Both the position numbers and the translations under genes were made by a program. Positions 58,194 through 64,000 of a DNA stretch of 64,000 nucleotides are shown here, in pieces (positions within the stretch are counted from its first letter, which is position 1; each line of letters begins with the position of its first letter). Origin of the DNA: Rhodococcus sp. ARC_M5 (GTDB lineage: Bacteria > Actinomycetota > Actinomycetes > Mycobacteriales > Mycobacteriaceae); contig NZ_JALGQE010000017.1 in assembly GCF_022810405.1 (NCBI RefSeq), positions 1-64,000 of the forward strand, given 5' to 3'. The notes under the pieces are model-generated. The model made no database searches and was not told the origin of the DNA. It was given only the letters and a program-made list of their open reading frames with translations.

Positions 58194-58870
58194 CCGATCA
58201 ACTCCCGATAGGCCGGGACCGCGGCGGCAGGGGTGCCGTCGAACGCGATGCGGCCGTCGTCGATGACGATGACGCGCTCGAAGCTGTCCAGCAGTGCCAG
58301 TTGGTGAGTCACGACGACGACTTGCTGGTCCATCGAATCCAGAGCCTGCGCGACGACGCGTCCGTTGCGCAGATCGAGAAGCGTCGTCGGCTCGTCCGCA
58401 ACGACCACCTCCGGCCGTCGAATGAGGACGGCACCGATCGCGAGCAGTTGTTTCTGTCCACCCGAGAGCAGATGCGCCGGATGGTCGCGGTGCTGATCGA
58501 GACGGAAGCGAACGAGAATCTCCTCGACCCGCTCGGCCACCTCTACCTTGCTCAGACCGGACCTACGCAACGAGAACGCGAGATCCTCTGCAACAGTGGG
58601 CATCACGATCTGCGAATCCGGATCGGTGAACACGAACCCGACCTTCTTGCGAACCTGCGCACCCTTCTTCGCGGCATCGATGCCGTCGACCGTGACGCGG
58701 CCCGTATCGGGCTTGATCAGACCGTTGATCATCCGCGCGAGCGTCGACTTACCCGAGCCGTTGGAGCCGATGATGCCGATTCGGCGCTCGTCGAACTCGA
58801 GGTCGATGCTGCGGAGCACCTGCCGTTCCCCGAACGAGTGCGAAGTGTTCTCGAACTTGATCGTGCTCAT
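58190..58870 (-). CDS. bioM: ECF transporter ATPase EcfA (BioM-like)
   Basis: The 226-residue ABC ATPase has Walker A GSNGSGKST, signature LSGGQKQLLAIGAVL and Walker B VVVADEPTTLLD. It powers the BioMNY biotin transporter. ATG 58870 (MSTIKF) is preferred to GTG 58876. It lies 10 bp after the thiolase stop. Confidence 0.92.
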   Translation of the reverse strand: MSTIKFENTSHSFGERQVLRSIDLEFDERRIGIIGSNGSGKSTLARMINGLIKPDTGRVTVDGIDAAKKGAQVRKKVGFVFTDPDSQIVMPTVAEDLAFSLRRSGLSKVEVAERVEEILVRFRLDQHRDHPAHLLSGGQKQLLAIGAVLIRRPEVVVADEPTTLLDLRNGRVVAQALDSMDQQVVVVTHQLALLDSFERVIVIDDGRIAFDGTPAAAVPAYRELIG

Positions 58871-58880
58871 ACACACCCAC

Positions 58881-60014
58881 TCATGTTGCTCGCTCCACCA
58901 GCATCGCTATTCCCTGCCCGCCGCCGATGGCGCAGGCCGCCAGGCCCAGTCCCGGGCCCCCGGTGTGCAGCATTCGAGAGGCCAACCGCACCAGAAGAAT
59001 TGCGCCCGATGCTCCCCACGGGTGGCCCATCGCGATGGCTCCCCCGTCGGGGCAGATGCGATCCTCGTCGAGGCCCACTTCATCCGAGACCGCCAGCACG
59101 ACCGACGCGAACGCCTCGGTGATCTCGACGATTTCGATGTCGCCGAGGCCCACCCCGGTACGAGCGAGCAGCTTCTCGATCGCCGGCACCGGGCCGAGAC
59201 CGGGAAGCGCCGGATCGGACCCTGCGACCGCACTGCCGAGGATCCGCAACGTCGGCATCCCGGCTGCCCGATCGGCCGAGGTGATGGCCAGAACCGCCGC
59301 CCCGTCTGATATTCCGCACGAGTTGCCCGCGGTCACCGTGCCGTCGGAGGTGAAGGTGGGGCGCAGCCTGCCGAGCCGCTGGGCGGTCATGTTCGGCCGG
59401 ATGCGCTCATCGGTTGCGACATCGTTCACGGTGACGATCTCGGCCGAGAAGTCGCAGGCCGCGGCACGCGCGAACGACCGTGCAGCGTAGGCATCTTGGC
59501 GTTCGCGCCCGATGCCCCGGATTCGCGCGAGGTCGTCCGCCGCCACCCCCATGTCCGGGTCCTCGAAACCGTGGGGAGCGAAGGGCGCTCGGGTATAGCG
59601 GACGGGTTCTGCGCCGTCCACCGGCGGCCAGAATCGCCACGGGCTGGTGCTGGCAGATTCGACGCCGCCGGCCAGAATCAGCGTCTCGTCGCCGCTGCGG
59701 ATGCGCGACGCAGCCTGCGCGACGGCGTCGAGCCCGGACCCGCACTGCCGATCGACCGTGACTCCGGGAACGCCGACACCGAGGCCCGCGAGCAGCGACG
59801 AGACCCGTGCGACGTCGCCGCCGGGGCCGAGACAGTTGCCGAGGATCACATCGTCGATCGGGGTGTCGAGTGAGCCGACCTCTGCTGCAACAGCTTTCAA
59901 CACCGGCGCGGCGAGTTCCGGTGCGGTGACATCGGCGAACCCATGCCCGGCGATCCCGATAGCCGTACGTTTCGCCGCGACGATGACGGGGACATTCACT
60001 GCAGGCACAGTCAC
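58881..60014 (-). CDS. Thiolase (acetyl-CoA acyltransferase family) in the biotin operon
   Basis: The 377-residue thiolase has its nucleophile cysteine in VDRQCGSGLDA, the GHPWGASGA histidine block and a second cysteine in CAIGGGQG near the C-terminus. It could condense or cleave acyl-CoAs; the in vivo direction is unknown. GTG 60014 overlaps the upstream ligase stop (GTGA). Two further in-frame GTGs exist because a 15-bp unit is duplicated at this junction. Confidence 0.9.
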   Translation of the reverse strand: MTVPAVNVPVIVAAKRTAIGIAGHGFADVTAPELAAPVLKAVAAEVGSLDTPIDDVILGNCLGPGGDVARVSSLLAGLGVGVPGVTVDRQCGSGLDAVAQAASRIRSGDETLILAGGVESASTSPWRFWPPVDGAEPVRYTRAPFAPHGFEDPDMGVAADDLARIRGIGRERQDAYAARSFARAAACDFSAEIVTVNDVATDERIRPNMTAQRLGRLRPTFTSDGTVTAGNSCGISDGAAVLAITSADRAAGMPTLRILGSAVAGSDPALPGLGPVPAIEKLLARTGVGLGDIEIVEITEAFASVVLAVSDEVGLDEDRICPDGGAIAMGHPWGASGAILLVRLASRMLHTGGPGLGLAACAIGGGQGIAMLVERAT

Positions 60015-60020
60015 TGCAGG
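59996..60020. repeat. 15-bp duplication at the ligase/thiolase junction
   Basis: TCACTGCAGG at 59996 and 60011, i.e. a 15-bp period, duplicates the stop/start overlap. Confidence 0.85.
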
Positions 60021-61210
60021 GCCCCTCGCGCGATTTTGCCGCTTGCCGTGCGGGGCAGCTGCTGCACCACCGTCCACCGACGCGGCAGTGCTTCCTTGGC
60101 CATGATTGCGCGAGCAAAGGCGCGGACGTGTTCGAGGTCGCGGGTCCCATCGAGTTCGATGACGGCAGAGACAGTTTCGCCGAGAACCGCGTGCGGGGTG
60201 CCGATCGCTGCCGCAGCTCGGACGCCGTCGAGTGCGGTCAGGATGTTCTCCACGTCCTCGGCGATCACCGTGGTACCACCCACGTTGATCGCCGCATCCC
60301 CGCGGCCGTGGACGAGAAGTTCGGAGCCGTTCAGTTCGGCCAGATCACCGACGCCGAACCACCCGTGCGCACCGATCGCAGCGTACGGCGACCGAACGAA
60401 CAGGTAACCGTCCTCGGTGCGCGCTTCGACATTCCGGAGCAGTCTCAGGGGCGAGCGTTCGGCCACGACCCTCGCCGCCACCAGCGACAGTTCCGCCGAT
60501 CCGTAGTACTCGACCAGCCTGATGGGCTGCGTCGAGGTGTTCTGAGTCGAGGTGTTCTGATCCGAGGTGTTCTGGCTCGAGATCGTCTGCGCGGCAGCAT
60601 CATCGAGTCCGGCGCCGGCAGCGACGGCAACCCGCGCGCGAGGTATCCGGCGGAGGACGTCACGGAGTACCGCAGGCACGGCGTGGACAGCGGTGGCCTG
60701 CGCAGGATCGTCGGTGACGCATGCCCCCAGCCACAGTGCGTGCACCGCGGCGAACAGATGCATCGTGGCGTGTAGCGGTCCGGTGATGAGCACGGTATCG
60801 GTGGGGCGAAGACCGGTGATCTCGGTGAACTCGGGGAAGCTGTCGACCCACGACGCGGCAGTGCGAGCGAGCGGTTTCGGGCGGCCGGTGGAACCGGAGG
60901 TCGCCACCAGCAGGAACGCGTCGGGATCGGCGTGCGCAGGGCGCTCGGGACGAGCAGCCGGATCCTCGACCCGCACCGCGCTTCCCTGCCTGGCCGCCGC
61001 GAAAACGCAGATCAACGCGTCCGGCAGATCCAGGGCTGACGCGTCGTGGGATAGAGCACCGTGGGATCGAGCGTCATGCACCGGGAGGTGAGGCCACTGC
61101 TCGACGGCGGCGTCGAGTTCGGCATAGGTGAGTGTGCGGCCCGCCCAGGCGATGGCTGTGCCGTTGGCGGTGCTGCTGTCGCGGCCTCGACCTCCCAGTA
61201 TGAGCGTCAC
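60011..61210 (-). CDS. AMP-binding acyl-CoA ligase, MenE/FadD-like (short)
   Basis: The 399-residue ANL-family enzyme is shorter than most, mainly at the N-terminus. It has LVATSGSTGRPKPL, YYGSAELS, GWFGVGDLAE and the catalytic lysine in RTASGKIARG. A loop (about 212-230) contains the Gln-Asn-Thr-Ser repeat from a 15-bp duplication. GTG 61210 overlaps the bioY stop (GTGA). Confidence 0.87.
   Translation of the reverse strand: MTLILGGRGRDSSTANGTAIAWAGRTLTYAELDAAVEQWPHLPVHDARSHGALSHDASALDLPDALICVFAAARQGSAVRVEDPAARPERPAHADPDAFLLVATSGSTGRPKPLARTAASWVDSFPEFTEITGLRPTDTVLITGPLHATMHLFAAVHALWLGACVTDDPAQATAVHAVPAVLRDVLRRIPRARVAVAAGAGLDDAAAQTISSQNTSDQNTSTQNTSTQPIRLVEYYGSAELSLVAARVVAERSPLRLLRNVEARTEDGYLFVRSPYAAIGAHGWFGVGDLAELNGSELLVHGRGDAAINVGGTTVIAEDVENILTALDGVRAAAAIGTPHAVLGETVSAVIELDGTRDLEHVRAFARAIMAKEALPRRWTVVQQLPRTASGKIARGALQ
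60531..60590. repeat. 15-bp tandem repeat inside the ligase gene
   Basis: GTCGAGGTGTTCTGA at 60531 and 60546, a variant at 60561 and a degenerate fourth unit encode repeated Gln-Asn-Thr-Ser blocks in frame. A smaller 15-bp duplication (CGTGGGAT at 61045 and 61060) lies in the same gene. Confidence 0.88.
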
Positions 61211-61809
61211 GCCTTGATCAGGCCCGGGTACGCGCGGTGGACGCTCTTGGCGACGACGGTGGCGACGACGACTTTGGCGATGTCGCCGGGCAGGAACGGT
61301 CCGTTGGATGTGACGGCGGCCCAGAGCCCGACGTCGGTACGCAGAACGAGTCCGATGACGCCGAATGCATAGATGACCAGGATTCCGCCGATCGCGTTGA
61401 TCAGCAGGCCGAGCGCGATCGAGTATTTGGGCAGAATGCGCGCTGTGAGCAGGCCGATCAGGAATGCGGCCGGTATCCAGCCGATGAGGTACCCGACGGT
61501 TGGCCCGGCCATGGCGGCGAGGCCGGTGCGTCCACCGGCCAGCAGCGGCAGACCGATCATCGTCAGGGCAAGGAACACCAGGACTGCGGCTGTGCCCTTG
61601 CGGGGTCCGAGGATGGCACCGGACAGGATGATGCCCAGCGTCTGCAAGGTGATGGGGACGCCCGAGAATCCGACCGTGATCGACCCCGGCAGGCCGAGAG
61701 CAGCGATGAGTGCAGCGAACACTGCAATCTGCGCCATATCGCGGGCGGAGACATTCATTCGGCTGACCTTACGGCTCGGCCGGCGAGTACTGCTGTCGAC
61801 ATCTGACAC
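61207..61809 (-). CDS. bioY: Biotin transporter substrate-binding component BioY
   Basis: The S component of the ECF biotin transporter has about 200 residues and six membrane segments, with the family motifs GLPLLAGGRTGLAAMAGPTVGYLIGW (positions about 87-112) and NGPFLPGDIAKVVVA. GTG 61809 is chosen because GAGGAG lies 7 nt upstream; ATG 61758 (MNVSARDMAQ) is an alternative. A perfect BioQ-like operator lies 43 bp upstream. It is the first gene of a six-gene operon. Confidence 0.93.
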   Translation of the reverse strand: MSDVDSSTRRPSRKVSRMNVSARDMAQIAVFAALIAALGLPGSITVGFSGVPITLQTLGIILSGAILGPRKGTAAVLVFLALTMIGLPLLAGGRTGLAAMAGPTVGYLIGWIPAAFLIGLLTARILPKYSIALGLLINAIGGILVIYAFGVIGLVLRTDVGLWAAVTSNGPFLPGDIAKVVVATVVAKSVHRAYPGLIKA

Positions 61810-61852
61810 GGGTGGCTCCTCGAGGAGTGGGGCCCGCGAACTGCCCCAGAGA

Positions 61853-61869
61853 CTTGAACGGCGTTCAAG
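61853..61869. promoter_or_regulatory. BioQ-like operator upstream of bioY
   Basis: CTTGAAC, spacer GGC, GTTCAAG: a perfect 7-3-7 palindrome. It contains TGAAC-N3-GTTCA, close to the TGAAC-N3-GTTAC site reported for the TetR-type biotin regulator BioQ in Corynebacterium. It is 43 bp upstream of the bioY GTG. Confidence 0.75.
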
Positions 61870-61911
61870 GTAGCAGGCCAGCGGCCTGTGCCACACCGGC
61901 GCGGGTACCGA

Positions 61912-63975
61912 TCAGAAGGGCGGAGGGTCGTATCGGGCGCGGTCGTACCGAACGCGCGCATGGACGACGCGACAGTGTTCGAGGTAGGACCGCCGCTTCT
62001 CCGCCAACTTCCTTCGGTCGATATCCGTTGTTGCAGAGCGAAAGTCGTCGAGAGTCGGAGGTGCACACCCGCTGTAGTCGAGCTCCCAGCGGGTCGGTTC
62101 CTCCGGGCTCGATCCCGGCCGGGCCGAGGCCCTTCGCCGTCGGCGAGATGGGCGGGGAGCCGCGATGGACAACTCCGGCAACGTGACTCTGCGCAGACCG
62201 AGGGAGTTCGACCACAGAATCGCGCCGTCTGCGAGCATCACCGTCGACCACGCGCCCGAGGTCTTGGCCTGATGATGGAACACGCACACCGGCTGGAGAT
62301 TGGTCACGATCGTCCAGCCGCCGCGCTCGGGATCGTCGTGATCGAACGGAACCAGATGATCGATCTGACACCGGGCCGACGGCACGTCGCAGTTCGGGAA
62401 CGTACACGTGCGATACGCAGCCCTGACGAACGCTGCGACGCGGGCAGCGGGCCGATACGTCACCGCCGAGTGCGACGGTGCGGACTCGCCGCCATGACCG
62501 TCGGGAAAGATGCCGCGAGCACGCTCGGGTTGTTCGGCAATCCATGCCAGCCACCGTGCGACGAGTCCGTCGTGGACAGACTCCTCCCCCAATATCGGAT
62601 TCACGGGTGGGAGGCAGTGGGCATCCACGAGACGCGCGGACGGAAGCTCGGCGGCACCGCGCACCCGACCCATGCCGACCACCCGACGCAACAGCGAGGG
62701 CGGGGCCGGCGAGAACGGCCCGTACGAACTCGACAGCAAACCCGACACATCGCCACTGCGGGAGCCGGAACCGCCGCCGGGGCCGGCGTCACCGGGCGAC
62801 TGCCCGTGGCCGGAGCGCGATGGACCGTTGGGGCGATCCGGGTCCGAACTAGCGTCGGGGCGTTCCCGGTCCGAGCCGTCGGGGCTGCCCGTGCCGCCGT
62901 CGCCGTTGCGCATACCGCCACCATCCGGGCCATTACCGTCTGGGCCACCGTGATCGCGGCCCTCGCTGTCCGGGCCACCACCATCGGGACCACCGTCATC
63001 CGGGCCACCACCATCGGGACCACCGTCATCCGGGCCACCACCATCGGGACCACCGTCATCCGGGCCACCACCATCGGGACCACCGTCCAGCCCATCGTCG
63101 TCTGGGCCGTCATCGTCCCGCTTTTCGTCGTCCCGGTTTTCGTCCTCACCCGGGCCGTCATCGTTGGAGCCGACATCGCTGGCACCGTCATCGATCGATC
63201 CGTCCTTGTTCGATGCGTCATCGCCTGTGTTGCTTTGTTCGGGCTTCAGCATCTCGACCAGCTCGGTCAGCAGCGCCTGCCACTTCGCATCCGCGGCAAC
63301 GATGCGCGCCACTTCGGGATCGATGGGCGTGCCGTCGGCGAGGGTCGCAGGCTCCGAGGACAGTCCCAGCAAAGTCTCCACCGCCACCACGATCTGGAGG
63401 AGATGCCCGCGCCGAGGAGGAATATCGTCGGCAGCGCCGGCCACCGGGCAGTCGTCGCCGCGATCGCACTGACACGCCAGCGAATGCTCGCCGTGCAGCA
63501 ACGCCATCAGACCCGCTGCCCGCAGGGTCCCCGCCGATCGTGGGTCGCGCTTACAGACCGTCCCGACGATCTCGACGATGAGGGCGTCCGCTTCGGCTGC
63601 TTCGAGATCGGTGATCTTCGCGATGAGTGATGCGATCTCGCCCGGACCGGTGCGGTCGATCCGCACACCGACCTCCTCGGACTTCGCCGTCTCGCGGGCA
63701 GCTGCGGCACCGACCGGATCGGCCTTCATCCACAGCCGCCAGATCCGGTTCCGCAACGCCTGCGGACGCATCCGGCCACCAGACGCACAGACCTCGTACT
63801 CGATTGCCGCGATCGTCTCGTCACCGGCGCGATGCAAAACCGAGGTGATCGTCACCACCGTCGACCAGTCGAAGCTGCCGGTCACGAAACGCAAGGCCGT
63901 CAACGGCATTCGATGCAGACGCTCCGCGACATCGTGTACAACGGACGCATCGCGACGGGTTCCGGTCATCGTCAC
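61912..63975 (-). CDS. HNH endonuclease with DUF222 domain and Asp/Gly/Pro repeat linker
   Basis: The protein has at least 687 residues. The N-terminal DUF222 region (1-260) is followed by a long acidic low-complexity linker (about 265-420) including four perfect DDGGPDGGGP-type units. The C-terminal HNH nuclease (about 530-590) has CTFPNCDVPSARCQIDHLVPF and CVFHHQAKT. The listed start is GTG 63975, but the frame stays open to the window edge (GALCDLA precedes it), so the true start may lie outside. It is related in architecture to the 42670 gene. Confidence 0.85.
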   Translation of the reverse strand: MTMTGTRRDASVVHDVAERLHRMPLTALRFVTGSFDWSTVVTITSVLHRAGDETIAAIEYEVCASGGRMRPQALRNRIWRLWMKADPVGAAAARETAKSEEVGVRIDRTGPGEIASLIAKITDLEAAEADALIVEIVGTVCKRDPRSAGTLRAAGLMALLHGEHSLACQCDRGDDCPVAGAADDIPPRRGHLLQIVVAVETLLGLSSEPATLADGTPIDPEVARIVAADAKWQALLTELVEMLKPEQSNTGDDASNKDGSIDDGASDVGSNDDGPGEDENRDDEKRDDDGPDDDGLDGGPDGGGPDDGGPDGGGPDDGGPDGGGPDDGGPDGGGPDSEGRDHGGPDGNGPDGGGMRNGDGGTGSPDGSDRERPDASSDPDRPNGPSRSGHGQSPGDAGPGGGSGSRSGDVSGLLSSSYGPFSPAPPSLLRRVVGMGRVRGAAELPSARLVDAHCLPPVNPILGEESVHDGLVARWLAWIAEQPERARGIFPDGHGGESAPSHSAVTYRPAARVAAFVRAAYRTCTFPNCDVPSARCQIDHLVPFDHDDPERGGWTIVTNLQPVCVFHHQAKTSGAWSTVMLADGAILWSNSLGLRRVTLPELSIAAPRPSRRRRRASARPGSSPEEPTRWELDYSGCAPPTLDDFRSATTDIDRRKLAEKRRSYLEHCRVVHARVRYDRARYDPPPF
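62971..63087. repeat. Perfect 30-bp tandem repeat, four units
   Basis: Units begin at 62971, 63001, 63031 and 63061 with CGGGCCACCACCATCGGGAC. Each unit encodes ten residues of the HNH protein linker. The first three units are identical and the fourth is identical over 27 bp. Confidence 0.95.
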
Positions 63976-64000
63976 GGCCAGATCGCACAGGGCACCGCGG

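Noticed and set aside
62971-63087. Possible CRISPR-like array
   Set aside because: Units are contiguous 30-bp tandem repeats without spacers and are in frame in a coding sequence.

Overview
The window is 64 kb of GC-rich actinobacterial chromosome, most likely from Rhodococcus or a close Nocardiaceae relative. The evidence is mycothiol chemistry (mca), an Emb-type arabinosyltransferase, two DUF222/13E12-type HNH genes, DUF3558 lipoproteins, a BioQ-like operator, many GTG starts and dense ATGA/GTGA gene overlaps. No rRNA, tRNA, CRISPR array or intact insertion sequence was seen. The only mobile DNA is the 3' end of an IS30-type transposase at the left edge.

Layout. 1-11.6 kb: a housekeeping block that matches the Mycobacterium tuberculosis Rv1095-Rv1080c neighbourhood (phoH2, glyA, coaA, short-chain Z-prenyl diphosphate synthase, hemolysin III, DUF255 protein, Rv1083-like membrane protein, mca, DUF4307, greA), with a DUF885 gene between glyA and coaA and no desaturase between glyA and phoH2. 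11.6-20 kb: DrrAB-type ABC exporter, arabinosyltransferase, threonine ammonia-lyase, and an Asp23-DUF6286 / AmaP-like envelope pair. 20-24 kb: a Pnkp-Hen1 RNA repair operon. 24-28.5 kb: the str operon (rpsL-rpsG-fusA-tuf). 28.7-31.3 kb: two DUF3558 lipoproteins and guanine deaminase.

31.3-41.1 kb is an eight-gene, tightly overlapping catabolic operon: DinB-like protein, AtuA-like protein, two acyl-CoA dehydrogenases, a two-subunit biotin-dependent acyl-CoA carboxylase, an enoyl-CoA hydratase and a terminal TetR regulator. It looks like an acyclic-terpenoid or branched acyl-CoA pathway. 41.2-47.8 kb is accessory: an EEP phosphatase-ASCH chimera, an HNH gene behind a LexA-like box, a class F sortase with a repeat-rich ice-binding (DUF3494) surface protein, and a TetR regulator with an operator-like palindrome.

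47.8-55.4 kb holds an alpha/beta hydrolase, two MFS transporters, type II dehydroquinase, a DsbA-VKOR oxidative folding pair and a transglycosylase-NlpC/P60 wall hydrolase. 55.4-61.9 kb has an acyl-ACP thioesterase facing a biotin-uptake operon (bioY and the EcfA/EcfT pair) that also encodes a thiolase and two adenylate-forming acyl ligases, under a perfect BioQ-like operator. The right edge is a second HNH gene with a 30-bp repeat linker.

Two DNA-level patterns cut across the annotation. A stem-loop element of about 50 bp occurs four times, as two close pairs, each pair between a highly expressed gene and a downstream co-directional gene (glyA/phoH2 and tuf/hen1). Short tandem duplications, mostly with a 15-bp period, recur at gene junctions and inside coding sequences from 29 to 63 kb.
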